Counted from the stretch's first letter, positions 23,184-33,979 are shown. The stretch is 64,000 nt of DNA from Corylus avellana (GCF_901000735.1 NC_081543.1:20405515-20469514); one strand, 5' to 3'. Translations and numbers: made by a program. The notes: a model not told the origin generated them from the letters alone.

Positions 23184-23964
23184 GATGAAACCAAAATAAA
23201 ATCAGAAATGATAAAACCTGATAAAGAAGTAATAGGCCACTAGATTTGTTGGACAGCAAGCCCAAAGCTCACCAAACAGCAACCTGCAACAGTTCACAAG
23301 CATAGTCCACAGGCCCAAACACACCAAACAGCAACCTGCAGCAGTCCACAAGCAAGCCCACAAGCCCACAGATCCTCAGCCCAGTCCAGCAGCCCAGTCC
23401 GCACTCACACCACACTAGAACCTGCAGCAGCTACACCACAAGCCCCGTCCGCACCCACTCTCAACACCACAACAGAACCTGCAGCAGCTCCACCACGCTC
23501 ACCGCACCACACCTAAACCTGCCAGCAGCACCAAAATTCCAACAGCCCAGATCCCTGCCAGCCTAAGCACCAAAATAAAATCAGCCACACCTGAACCTAC
23601 CGACAGAGCCAAAGCTCCGACAGCCCAGATCACCGACAACACCACAGATTGCCGAAAGCCCACGTGTCTGCACAGAATCTGCCGACAACCACCACAGATC
23701 GTCGGGAACGCTCCAAGACTGCACAGAACCTGCCGACAACCACCACAGACCTTGCCGGCAACCACCACAGACCTTGCCGACAACCACCAAGGATTCTCCA
23801 CAAACCAAGAAACTGCCGAATAGCAGTTTAGAATCCACCAGAATGATCGACAACTCCCCTAAAGTTATCGACCGCCACAAAAAACAACAACCCAGTCCCA
23901 ACCCATGCTTCACAATTCCTACGCCCCTCAACAGGTAATTGAAAACAACCCTAATTTAGATGAT
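23184..23964 (-). repeat. Copia-1 leader with short degenerate repeats
   Basis: The 0.8-kb untranslated leader between primer site and gag is C-rich on the plus strand. It repeats AACCTGCAGCAG-like units (about 23280-23480) and CTGCCGACAACCACCACAG-like units (about 23680-23790). No conserved protein is seen; the open frames here follow from the low T content of the repeats. Confidence 0.7.
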
Positions 23965-23977
23965 GGCTTTGATACCA
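23965..23977 (-). other. Primer-binding site of copia-1
   Basis: The minus strand reads TGGTATCAAAGCC right after the 5' LTR. It matches the initiator tRNA-Met complement TGGTATCAGAGCC with one mismatch. Confidence 0.88.
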
Positions 23978-24201
23978 TGTCAATTGTACTGAATGCCCCT
24001 CAATGTGAGGGTTTCTCATATTATATAGGAATTGTCTAGCTAATTACAGGCTGTATCTCAGCGATTACAGCAATCTAGGAGAACAAATAAGGCAACTAAA
24101 ATCTACATATTAAGTACAAGATACTATAGCTATAATACAAAAATATACCATAACTAGAAAGACTAATTATGGCTAAATATATATATCGTATCTGACTGAC
24201 A
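23978..24201 (-). repeat. 5' LTR of copia-1 (224 bp)
   Basis: The LTR begins TGTCAATTG and ends CTGACTGACA (plus strand), followed by CCATA. It is short for a copia LTR and uninterrupted. Confidence 0.94.
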
Positions 24202-24206
24202 CCATA

Positions 24207-24539
24207 CACCCCCGCAAACGCCCACGCAAAGCCATCCTCGACATTCTTGAAAGAGCAAGCCACCACATAATTGCCCAACACTACATCTACCTTCTCAACA
24301 GCCCTCTTGTCCCACATGAGCAAAATACCCCCCGAGGCACCAATGGAAGGAACATAGCACCACTCTACATACGGGCGGCCCCATAAACTCCTTACTAAGT
24401 TATACGAAATAAAATCCATCTTCTTCTCTTGGAAACAAACTATATCTGCCTTCCAACTTCTCAGTAAATTCCTAACCATCAATCTCTTATCCCTCTCATT
24501 CAATCCTCTCACATTCCATGAAAGAATCTTGAGCTTCAT
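24207..24539 (-). pseudogene. LINE-C ORF2 start: endonuclease N-terminus
   Basis: The ATG at 24537-24539 begins MKLKILSWNVRGLN, the canonical start of the apurinic-like endonuclease of plant LINEs. ADIVCFQEKKM follows, with Lys where ET or QT is usual after QE, and then GASGGILLMWD. The frame runs to AFAGVYG, where copia-1 entered, and continues at 16588. The ORF1 stop lies only a few bases before this ATG. Confidence 0.92.
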
Positions 24540-24542
24540 GAT

Positions 24543-26668
24543 TTAACTCGGCTGGCCCCTCCCCTTGTTTCTGTTCCCTGACGAATACCCCACAAAATTA
24601 ACAGAAGACTGCAAATTATAAAGTTTCCTCTTACCTTTTTTAGCTGCAGGAGTACACTCTTCCCTTTCCAATCCATTGCCTTTGTTGTCAGCCATAAGTA
24701 ACCCAATGGTCTCCTCAAACTTTCCTTCTTCTCCATCACAAGATAACCCAACTTCCTTGCATGCCTTAATAATAAAGTCCCTCTCCTGCTCCACCACCAG
24801 CTCCTCATGAAACGAGTCTAGAACAAAAGACTCCTGGGAAAGAGAACCCTCCACTACTGTAGGAACTTCACCCAAATTAACAGCCTATGACATGCATATC
24901 CCCGGCTCCTTACCCAGAATACCCAACACCAAAACTCCCGGAGACTAACCAACGAGGTTGCTCCCCAGGAAAACTTCCCTCCCGGACTCCTCACAGTCAC
25001 TGGCAACAGACCCAGAGGAAGCTGGTGACACCCACTTGCCCGGCTTGTTGCCCAAAATCCCCGAGTCAGAACCCCTCGATCCACACTTAAGAGAGGATTG
25101 ATCGTTTTGGCCGAGTTCCAGAGGAAGAGAAGTATCAGAAACTAAGGGGATAGCCTGCAACTTACCCAGAGAGCCCGGAGTTGAATCCATCATCGGTCTT
25201 GCCTGAACAATGCAGTCCACTGTCAAAGCCTCATCCTGAGCTCCAACCCTCGCCAGAAACTTCGTTATCAGCCCCTTGTCCGCCGAATCTACCCTCATCG
25301 GCGCCTTTGCCGTGGCCATAGTCTCGCTCATCCCGTGGGGATCAGCCAGCCCCTTTCCCATCAATGCTACCCTCAGCGGCTCCTCTACCGCGGCCGCGGT
25401 CTCGATTGGCAAGAGGGAAACAGCGCCGACAACTCTGACGGCGTGGGGCGAGCGCTCTGGATCATTGACGCCCACCGGAGTTTTGAGGCCACCCTCCGAC
25501 GATTCCAACTCACCTACCGGCTCCGGCCCAGCACGCGAGCTCTCTCCTAACTCCACTACGCTTGTCCCAGGTTCCATGGCCTTAAGCTCTTGAATGAGCA
25601 GGGCCTTACTAACAGAACCCTTGATAAGCCCATTATCCAAATTGGGCCGAGCTCCCTTTTTCCTGAAATAAATCTTAATAGCTTTCCCGGGCTTATCACG
25701 AATCCATTTGGGCCGCACCACATATGCTTTCTTTTGCTTGACTACCCCAAGATTGTTCACATTCCTTCTTGCCGACCTACAAACATGAAGCTCATCAGCC
25801 TTGGGAATAGAAGACTGACATTCGATATATTTAATTGCTGCTTCCAGCCTCTCCATACCCACGTCAATCTCACCTTTTAACCTGCACAACGTCTCCTTGG
25901 CATTAATGAGCTCGCCTTTCACACGCAAGAAAGACTGCACATCATGGCAGCCAATCTCCTTCCGTCCCTTCACGTGATCAGTTCCAAGATACGCTGCTGG
26001 CTGCCTTACCATGGGGTAGATCCTGTTCGCCGGAATTAGTGAATCGCTTGCCGAAACCCAACTGACGCAACCCGAAGGCGTCCCATCCTTTGTGCAGGGC
26101 AGTCCCGCCACTCCTGTAAGGAAAATCTTCTTCGTAACCTCTCCATTACCACCGGCAGTCCACCCTGAAGCATTAACCTGTTTTGAGTCCCCCACTAACT
26201 TGGCAGATACTTGTTCTTTCTTATCCCACTCTGCAGAGGCCTCTTTCAGCCACCTTGGCACCCTGGCGACCGGTTCAGAGGAAGAATTAAAGCAGTCCTC
26301 TGCGGCTGCAACGACAACCCCACCACCTCTGCATAGCTCCTCCTGCCCACCCCTCCCTTATCCTTGACCCCCTCCCTGACCTCCCTAACCCCTCTGTCCT
26401 CACAAAGAGAAGACTTTTCCAAGCGAACCTCCTTGATAAATCGATCCCAACCTTGTCCATAACGACCTTCTGGAATGATAATCGAACCACATCTTCGCCT
26501 TCCATCAAATTCTTCTACTGTCAGAAAATGTCCATGTCTGTTAGAACATTTTTGTGCAATAACCTGTGGGAACCTTGCTCTGGATTGATCCCAAAAAACC
26601 TCAAACGTCTCCACTGCGACCAAATCCTCCACTATGTGCACCAACAACACTAACTCATCCTTCTTCAA
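24543..26668 (-). pseudogene. LINE-C ORF1, frameshifted
   Basis: The N-terminal part (26668-26246) has MKKDELVLLVHIVEDLVAVETFEVFW and IIIPEGRYGQGWDRFIKEVR, a DUF4283-like ORF1 domain shared with LINE-E. The frame changes near 26250 and continues at 26261-24945 with a charged Ser/Gly-rich region. It changes again for the C-terminus at 24875-24543, which ends in GKRKLYNLQSSV and GNRNKGRGQPS. No zinc knuckle is obvious. ORF1 ends a few bases before the ORF2 start, the usual spacing for dicistronic LINE RNA. Confidence 0.82.
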
Positions 26669-26783
26669 GAAAATGGACTTAATTTACTGTTGCTCCTTTC
26701 GAGTATCCTCACCCCTAATACCCCTCCCTTGATCAACACCTCAAACACTTTGGACTCTACAGACCACCTCATGGCATTCCTTT

Positions 26784-29051
26784 GGTCCTTTCTGCCTTCC
26801 ACATCAACATTTGGCTTTCTTTCCTATTGTCTTTTTGGCACCTTTAACTTGAATGGAATCATTCTTCTATACAACTGCAATGATGGCCAGGCATGTCTTA
26901 AATTGTCAAAATTTCTTTGACAACTAACCCTCATCTTGTCCATGAATGGTACCTTATCTTACTATTCAAAAATGCATCTACTACTTATTCTAACTCTTGC
27001 AATGCTGCTCATCCATCCTCAATACTCACTTTAGCACCACTCAATTTCTAAATAATTATTACCAGCGTTATATATAACACCTTTAATGATTACTTTGTTC
27101 AATTCTATCTATTTTTTTCTCAAGTAATAGATATTATTGGAAAGAGAGGAAACCTCAAGTACAATTCATCTTACTCTCATTTTATTATCTATATTCTCTT
27201 CAATCTCCACTTCTTACAACTAATCTCCTTTTATGAGCAACATTCTCTTCAATCTTCGATTTCTTACAGCTAATCTCATTTTATACTCAACGTTCTCTTC
27301 AATCTTCATTCCTTACAACTAGAAGATCCAATAAAACAAAAATTGTCATTTCAAGCATCTCCTACCCATCAATTTCAGAATATTTGTTGCAATATTACTT
27401 GACCCAAATGTTTTTAAGTGCTAAATCAGAATATTTCTCTGTGGTTTCTATTACCCATACTAGAATTTTTTGATTAAAAATATCTCCATAATTTGTTTAT
27501 CTATATTTGGATAGTTCATTCTTTATATTATCAATGTTCATTCCATAAAACCCAAGTAGTCGCATTTAACAACCAATGAGCACCAAAACAATATTCTTCA
27601 TCTATTTCCAAACCCATAAAATAATAAATACAGTCAACATGCTCCAGCTCAAAATGGTTCCTTCCTCCATAAAAATGGGGTTAGGGTGTGACCATTGATT
27701 CAATACCTACTAAAAAAATAAAGACAAAAGGAGAAGAAAAACAAGAATGTAAAGCCAAAGTGCAAGAGCACTATTTTTTCCAAACTTGCCAAAAAGACTC
27801 CATCTAACCTGAAGGCGATGCATCATATCATATCAAATCAAAGACTCATCCAACAACCTTTAAGTTAAGCCATGCAAGTGTATCTCTTTAAATCCTACTC
27901 TATAACAGAACTATGATGAAAATTATCATCAAAATGATAAAGTAATTAATGAAAGATATGTCAGACCAAAAAAAAAATCATTAATGAAAGAGATCCATTT
28001 ACTATAATAATGATTTAACCCATGGTAATCCACTTGCCCTTTAACTATCCAAATTGAAGTAATATACTCGCTCACAATCCACTTGATCCTAATCTTATAG
28101 AAGTAATCACATATCACTATACATACTACCATAAACTATATAGTCAAGATCACCTATAAATATATGACCCCTAAAGCCTTAGGAAACTTTTCTAGTTATA
28201 ATTTTTCCTTATAAATGTAATAATTTTATTGAAAAGAAAAACTGGCAGAACCCTTGTACACAAATTGTATACATGAGAGACAACCACATTAAAGGTGTCT
28301 AAAATCTAATTTATGATAATAAAATAAATAAATAAAACTTATAATTTTCTTAGAAAGTGCTGTCTCCAGAAATATGATTAAGAGCATAAAATTGAACATA
28401 CTACTCTATGTATTAGGCAATAAGAATTTAGGGAACGGGTATGAATTCGAATATTAAGTTCAAATGAATGATTTAAAATGCATACACTTGTTTCATCTTA
28501 GTAAAGTTCAAAGATAGATTGAAATCCCATTAAATAAAAAATTTGAAACGAAAAGAAAGGAGTCATTGCAAATCCATTGCCCCAAAGACCTAGTTGGAAG
28601 AAGAGTTCTATTTCATCATCAATTAGTTCTTATTTTCTTCCTTCTTTATTGGGATGTAATCGTTCATGTAACTTGTAGTAGCAGCTCAAGTGCCATTTTT
28701 TCTTTCATCTTCCAAACCTTGACTGCTACCCCATTAAGCCTTCATCCCAACTGATAAGAGTTGATCCCTCAAATCCCTATGCAAACCAACTACTTGGAAA
28801 TGCTGACGAGACATTACCTAAGGCTTAAAACACAACCAATTGAAGCAACTTCAGAACAATTCGAGATTTAGCTGTTATACATTTTTTTTATAAATCTGAT
28901 TTATATAATTTCTCACAACCAAAACAAATTTTATAGCATGACACAACAACGGGACTTCAACCTAATTCTCAATGCGAATTTCAAAGTTAAGTAAGCACTA
29001 CCAAAAATTCACCGATGCAATTCCACCACAACGCAAAATTCAGCAGGATAC
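26784..29051 (-). other. Distal part of intron 2, host sequence
   Basis: AT-rich sequence with no long ORF and no recognisable element. It contains a 49-50 base tandem repeat at about 27193-27321. A faint similarity to a LINE 3' tail near 28210-28270 is noted under rejected items. Confidence 0.7.
27193..27321. repeat. Tandem repeat, about 2.6 units of 49-50 bp
   Basis: Units begin with TTCTCTTCAATCT at about 27193, 27242 and 27292 and contain a CTTACA(A/G)CTAATCTC core. The units differ by a few substitutions. It lies in intron 2; no function is apparent. Confidence 0.75.
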
Positions 29052-29150
29052 GAGGATTTCCATAAACACTAGTGGCGAGATCTTTAAAGACTGCTTCCAT
29101 CTGCAACTCAGAGTACAAAGTTGCCCCAGCATGGTCCAAGTATACAAGAC
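29052..29150 (-). CDS. ABA3: Molybdenum cofactor sulfurase, exon 2
   Basis: A 99-base exon encoding the hallmark LVYLDHAGATLYSELQ and the VFKDLATSVYGNP stretch near the N-terminus of the NifS-like domain. The acceptor is GGAATTGTAG. The first two bases complete a Gly codon begun in exon 1. The last base C is followed by a GTATCC donor and pairs with AT of exon 3 to give the His of NPHSQSD. It is well preserved, with no stop. Intron 1 is only 128 bases. Confidence 0.93.
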
Positions 29151-29278
29151 CTACAATTCCAAAAATTCAACCCAAAAAGACCACCAGGATTCTCAGCTAA
29201 AATTTACCATTTCGTGAGAACCAAACAGAGAGCAACTTTGAATTCTTTCCAAACGATAATAAAAAGGGAAATTCTGAC

Positions 29279-29390
29279 CGTCTAATCTTTTGAACTCGGT
29301 AGCTCGGATTTCATCGATGGTTTTGGGCCCGTTTGGGTACCCGTAATCCGCACCGAATTCCCTGAGAAACTCTTCCTTGTCTGTATCCAT
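29279..29390 (-). CDS. ABA3: Molybdenum cofactor sulfurase, exon 1 (start)
   Basis: This exon encodes EEFLREFGADYGYPNGPK and EIRATEFKRLD, the conserved N-terminus of plant molybdenum cofactor sulfurase. I chose the ATG at 29388-29390 because related proteins start at this point. An in-frame upstream ATG at 29490-29492 would add 34 residues with a hydrophobic stretch (see findings). The exon is 112 bases from that ATG: 37 codons plus one base, followed by a GTCAGA donor. The upstream CT run on the coding strand (29409-29423) lies in the probable 5' UTR and resembles a plant Y-patch. Confidence 0.92.
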
Positions 29391-29690
29391 GAGCTTCGGA
29401 TTTTCAGCGAGAGAGAGAGAGAGAGCTACGAAAAGAAAAAAACCACAAACGAGCGTGGCTGCGTTGCTCCTGGCTTTTAATTTAATTATCATTTCTAATT
29501 GACGCCTGAACCGATCGGTCCTTGTTAAACTGGTCAACACGTGTCAGTTTTTATTTTTTATTATTTTTTTTATCATTTTTTAAGTAGAATAGTCCGCCAA
29601 GGAGGCTGAGAATCTTCCGGCTACCAATAGAAAATGATGGTAAAGGAGGTAGAGAAATTGGGCGATCCAATATGGCACATGATAGGTGCT
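29391..29690 (-). promoter_or_regulatory. ABA3: Probable 5' UTR and promoter of the sulfurase gene
   Basis: About 300 bases separate the start codon from decayed copia sequence. On the coding strand, from far to near, there is an A/T-rich block (29548-29582), a palindromic G-box CACGTG at 29538-29543 (plus-strand context CACGTGTC), a W-box-like TTGACC overlapping 29532-29537, and a CT repeat close to the start. I see no clear TATA box downstream of the G-box. A transcription start anywhere in 29400-29500 would fit. Confidence 0.55.
29538..29543. promoter_or_regulatory. G-box / ABRE-like CACGTG
   Basis: A palindromic CACGTG about 150 bases upstream of the start codon. bZIP factors of abscisic-acid and light responses bind this core. 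A role in feedback on an ABA-synthesis gene is inference only. Confidence 0.55.
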
Positions 29691-29925
29691 GGAATTTGTA
29701 GTCAATGCATTGATCGCAAGAGAGATATAAATGAGATTATAAAACAAGAAAACAGGTAACGATCATATCCCTTGATTTATGTAATCAGCTCTTGATTTGG
29801 GTTCCCTCTTTATTGTTGGTCCTAGTACTCCCCCATCAAACTAGGCTGATGAGTGAGGCCAAGTTTGATAGATAATGTAGTAAAAGATTCCCAAGATAGA
29901 GGTCTGGTGAAAATATCAATTAATT

Positions 29926-30776
29926 AAGAATAACTTTTATAAGGTCTTGACACAAACCAAAGTCTTTGTGCCCTTCAATAAGAAAGTGACACATCAGCGT
30001 GGAACACTATAACAAAAATATGGTGTTTCACTTAATTTTTTTTTTAGAATACCTAAAACTAGAATAACCTTTTTCATATTTTTCTTCAAAATCACCCCAG
30101 CCACCAACCTACCACCGGAGACGCTAATTTTGCTCTCATTCTTCCTGCAAAGGAATATTAAAGTTTGATTATCACTAAGAAATAACTCACACCCAGATTT
30201 TTTATTATTATTATTATTATTATTTATTCACACTGTATTGGCAAAAAAGAAAGGGAAGGGAAGGGAGAAGGGAAAAAAAAAAAAAGAAAAAAAAATTAGA
30301 AACAAGAGCTGATCATATGCATATTCACAAATCTCTCCAATCACACGTTTCTCTCGCCCTGCTTTCCTTTTCTTTCTCTTTTTCTTGCCCAAAACTACAA
30401 GAGAAATGAATATATTAATATAGTTCTTTTTTATTTTTGGTTATAGGAATATCTCCGACAAATAACACAGCTTTGCGCATAAAAATCCCCCTACTGATCG
30501 AAAAAATTAATCATAACTTCAATCTCCAACTTTCTCTGTCGTCTTCAGCGTTGTCTCCAGTGGCATCTCCAGCAGCAAGTTGGTGGCTGGGGTAGTTTTA
30601 GAGAAAAATATGAAAAGATTATTTTAGAAGGTGTTTTGTTTTAGGTATTCTAGAAAAAAAAATTAGGCGAAACACCATATTTTTGTTATAGTGTTTCACG
30701 CTGATGTGTCGCCTTCTTATTTGAGGACACAAAAACCTTGGTTTGTGCCAATACCCGATAGAAGTTATTCTCCAGT
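29926..30776. mobile_element. Mutator-like MITE with about 170-bp inverted repeats
   Basis: The left arm begins at 29926 with GAATAACTTTTATAAGG. The right arm, reverse-complemented from 30776, begins GGAGAATAACTTCTATCGG. The arms match over about 170 bases, including TAACAAAAATATGGTGTTTC. The 9-base duplication CAATTAATT flanks it (29917-29925 and 30777-30785). The centre is poly-purine and AT-rich and has no ORF. Long inverted repeats plus a 9-bp duplication point to a non-autonomous Mutator-like element. Confidence 0.85.
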
Positions 30777-30894
30777 CAATTAATTTGAAGAATAAACAAA
30801 TTGGATCACAAGTGCGCCAAGAGCAACCTTCTCATGAACATAATGACAATTAGAGCGACCATGAAAAACTGGACTAACAGTAAGGTAAAAGAGC

Positions 30895-33874
30895 TCAAAT
30901 TATCACAATACAGTATAGGGGGCCTAGCCAAAGTGAGCCCAATATCTCGCAGCACAAAACCAAGCTATGAAGTTCAACCGAAGCAGAGGCCATAAAGTGA
31001 TATTCATTTTCAGTGCTAGACATAGCAACAGTAGGTTGTTTCTTTCCGCTCCATGAAATACCATTAGGTCCTAAAAAGGTGCAAAACCCAGAAGTTGATC
31101 GACAAGTAAGAGGGGACAACTAGCCCAATCAGAATCTGAATAAGCATATAAATCAAGTGAACCGTGTGCGTGAAGTTGTAAGCCATGAGAAAGAGTGCTA
31201 GAAATGTAATAAAGAATCCGCTCAACCTCATGATAATTGGCTTCAGTAAGAGATGCCATAAATTGAGAAACATAATTAACACTGAAGGAGATGTCTAGTC
31301 GAGTCATTGTGAGATATTGAAGTCCACCAACAAGACTATAGAATAAAGTAGGATCGCCAAAGGAAGGAGAAGTATTTTGATGGGCTGACTTTTGCACCAT
31401 AAGAGTGGAAACAAATGTACAAGATGTCATGTGAGCTCTGTCAAGTAGATCCATAGAATACTTTGCTTGAGAGATATGAAGACCATCATTGGTACGTGTA
31501 AGCTCAATACTAAGGAAGTAGTGGATAAAACCAAGGTCTTTCATAGCAAATCCACTACTTAATAAAGAAATAAAATGATGGAGCATAGCATTATTATCAC
31601 TCGTAACCAACATATCATCAACATGTAGAAGGAGAATGAGGGTACCTTGCTTATTTTGACAAACAAACATAAAAGGATCAGCAGTGCTACAATAAATCCC
31701 CAAGGTGAGAATAAAACCACTAAAACGATCAAACTAAGCACGAGGTGCTTGCTCAAGCCCATAAAGTGCTTTCTTGAGTCGACACACATAATCAGGATAG
31801 TCAATATCTTTAAAGCCAGGGGTTGTTCCATATAAACTAATTCTGAAAGATGTCCATGAAGAAATGCATTTTTAACATCAAGTTGGCAAATATCCCAACC
31901 TTTCATCAGAGTGACTAATAGAATAGTACGAATATTGCCATGTTTTATAATTGGAGAGAAAGTCTTGGTATAATCAAGACCTTCAATTTGGCTAAAACCA
32001 TTAGCAACCAATCGAGCCTTAAGGCGTTCCAAAGTTCCATCAGGCGAATCTTTGTTTTATAAACCCATTTGCGACCAATCACATGCATATGTGGGGAACG
32101 GGGAACAAGCTTCCAAGTATCATTATGTTTAAGGGCAGTGAGCTCTTCTTTCATGGCTATTGTCCACCCCTCTTGTTGAAGAGCAGCCTTTATATTTTTG
32201 GTCTCTTGAGGAATATCAAGGAGAGAGAGAAGTGCATACCGTGGATTGGGCTTGATGATTCCGGTTTTGGAATGAGTCACCATAGGATGACTATCTGGTA
32301 TAGGGGGATCATGAAGAGAACTTGGGCTTGAAGCTTCACCATTCAAATTTGCATTGGTAGCAGAGGAAATATCTTGGTCAAGGCACATGGAAAAAGATGG
32401 TGGAGATCTCGATGAACGTGGACTTTGTAAGCCTTGATCACGTGGGCTGAATGGATTATCTGCATGAGTGGCACTAGTAGGCAAATCCAACAGAGCAATT
32501 GGACTTATAATAGGTTCTTGTGGCCCACTGAAAATTGGTGGGCATGGTGAACTTTGACTTTGTAGGCTTGGATCAATGGGGCTGAGAGTAGGAACCTCTA
32601 GAGTGACATTGGTAGGTGAATTCAATGGAGCAGCTAGACTTATAACATATTCTTGTGGCCCATTGAATGGTGGGGATGAGGTAGAAGAATCTGCAACAGT
32701 TTCAACCCACTCCTTGAAGGAGGTCATGAGATGATTTTCAAAAGGAGTATGCAATAAATGTGGAGTTGCAAAAGGGAAAATATGTTCATTAAAAACAACA
32801 TGCCTAGAGGTATAGATACGACTAGTAGGAGGATATAAACAATGGTATCCCTTGTATTTGGAACTATATCCAATGAAGACACAAGGCATTAATTTTGGCC
32901 CAAGCTTGTCTGAAGCAAGTCGCAAAGGTAAGAAAAAACACTCACTGCCAAAAACTCTAAATGAGCTAAAATTAGGAATTTTGCCAAATAATGCTTGAAA
33001 TGGTGAAGACATAGTAAGTACAAAAGATGGCAGGCAATTAATTAGGAAGACAGTTGTACTAAAGGCATCAACCCAAAATCGTTTAGGAATCTTAGAATGC
33101 ACTATCATGGTGAGCTCAAGCTCAGTAATATTACGGTGTTTTCTTTCAGTCATTCCATTTTGTTCAAGAGTTTTAAGACAAGACATATGATGAATAATTC
33201 CTAGTTGAAGAAGATGGTTTGTAAAAGCCCTAGCACTATACTCACCACCACCATCAAATTGAAAAAATAATTTTTTTTGATCAATTTGTCGTTCTACCAT
33301 TGATTGAAAAGTAAGAAAGCAATGAAAGAAATCAGATTTACGCCTAAGGGGATAAAATCATGTAAATCGTGTGTATTCATCAATAAAAATAACATAATAA
33401 CGATACCCATCATGAGACACAACTGGAGAAGGTCCCCACAAATCAGAATGAATAATTGAAATAGGTTTAGTTGAACAATCTCTAGTAGAAAGAAGTGGCA
33501 AATGACATGATTTTCCAATTTGACAACCATCACAAATAGAATTATTCTTCTTCCAACTAGCAACACTAATGCAATTATTTTAATGTAAAAATTAAACCAG
33601 CTTTGGTTGTGGATGTCCAAGCCGCCAATGCCATATCCGTTCACTTGCACTCCAATGACGATTGGAGAAAAAAAGCCATTGGTTGAGGATCATCAAGTCC
33701 ATATAGGTTACCTCGCCTACTTCCTTGGATCATGATTTTATCGGTTTCCTTATCCTTAATCACAACATCAACATTTGAGAACTCAAATTTACAAGGATAA
33801 TCATCAGTGAGTTGACTTACAAATAAAAGATTTTTCTTAAGCTCAGGTACTAAAAGAACTTTTTTCATAACCAT
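30895..33874 (-). pseudogene. Copia-2 pol (integrase, RT, RNase H), many breaks
   Basis: A protease-to-integrase region opens with VLLVPELKKNLLFVSQLTDD (33874). Integrase residues are spread over two frames (33650-31945), with SALF-type tail motifs such as ERKHRNI, RFWVDAFSTTVFLIN and GYSSKYKGYHCLYP. A Pro/Ser-rich linker follows. RT has [40 protein letters not shown] and LLLHVDDMLVTSD (about 31630). RNase H has [26 protein letters not shown] (about 31080). Frameshifts fall near 33290, 32040 and 31700, and the C-terminus is split by the MITE. Confidence 0.88.
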
Positions 33875-33979
33875 TTTTCCATAAGTAGAAAAGTATCACC
33901 AGTGTGAGATATTTTAAGTAAGTCACCATTTCCAATCATAACACTATCATGACCATTATAAGGTTTCAAATTAATGAAG

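Larger units (their letters stand above)
16589..24201 (-). mobile_element. Copia-1: complete Ty1/copia element nested in LINE-C
   Basis: The two LTRs (TGTCA...TGACA) are flanked by the 5-bp duplication CCATA (16584-16588 and 24202-24206). The right-hand LTR is the 5' LTR on the minus strand, with the primer site beside it; the polypurine tract lies beside the left LTR. Once the LINE inside it is removed, the left LTR is 224 bases, the same as the right one, and I count four mismatches. The insertion is therefore recent on an LTR-divergence scale, although pol has three frame breaks. Confidence 0.94.
4676..26766 (-). mobile_element. LINE-C: full-length L1-type LINE, split by nested insertions
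   Basis: The 17-base direct repeat CCTCATGGCATTCCTTT occurs at 4659-4675, next to the poly(T), and at 26767-26783. This defines one insertion on the minus strand. Its parts in 5' to 3' order are: leader and ORF1 (26766-24543), the start of ORF2 (24539-24207), a copia insertion with CCATA duplication, ORF2 endonuclease and RT (16588-13669), a gypsy LTR insertion, and the 3' end with zf-RVT, 3' UTR and poly(A) (about 5112-4676). Summed, these pieces give about 5.9 kb, a normal L1 length. The segment 5112-8005 is a surplus copy of ORF2 (see findings). Confidence 0.85.
4239..29051 (-). other. Intron 2 of the sulfurase gene, about 24.8 kb
   Basis: The donor is CCTC/GTATCC at 29052/29051 and the acceptor AAATTAG at 4239. 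About 22.1 kb (4676-26766) lies between the two copies of one LINE target-site duplication. Without that block the intron would be about 2.7 kb. Host intron sequence remains at 4239-4658 and 26784-29051; it is AT-rich, with no gene seen. The length is only as good as the scaffold, because two N gaps and an apparent duplication lie inside. Confidence 0.75.
29691..33979 (-). mobile_element. Copia-2: decayed Ty1/copia element
   Basis: Order on the minus strand is protease-side gag-pol (33979), integrase, RT, RNase H, a GGGGGAG purine tract (about 29830) and a probable partial 3' LTR running to about 29691. A Mutator-type MITE (29926-30776) interrupts RNase H. The 5' end is cut by another family's LTR at 33980. 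The left limit is an estimate because no second LTR is available for comparison. The element stops about 300 bases upstream of the sulfurase start codon. Confidence 0.75.

Noticed and set aside
23499..23931. Minus-strand Gly/Cys/Trp-rich ORFs near the copia-1 primer site
   Set aside because: They arise from the low-complexity leader repeats and overlap each other in different frames; gag starts further on.
28205..28275. Possible LINE 3' tail remnant in the distal intron
   Set aside because: The order GTAATA...GAACCCTTGTACACA...GTATAC resembles the LINE tail, but no poly(T) or coding part is attached and the match is too short to call.
28566..28754. 62-codon plus-strand ORF in intron 2
   Set aside because: No similarity recognised, hydrophobic low-complexity composition, and length at background level for AT-rich DNA.
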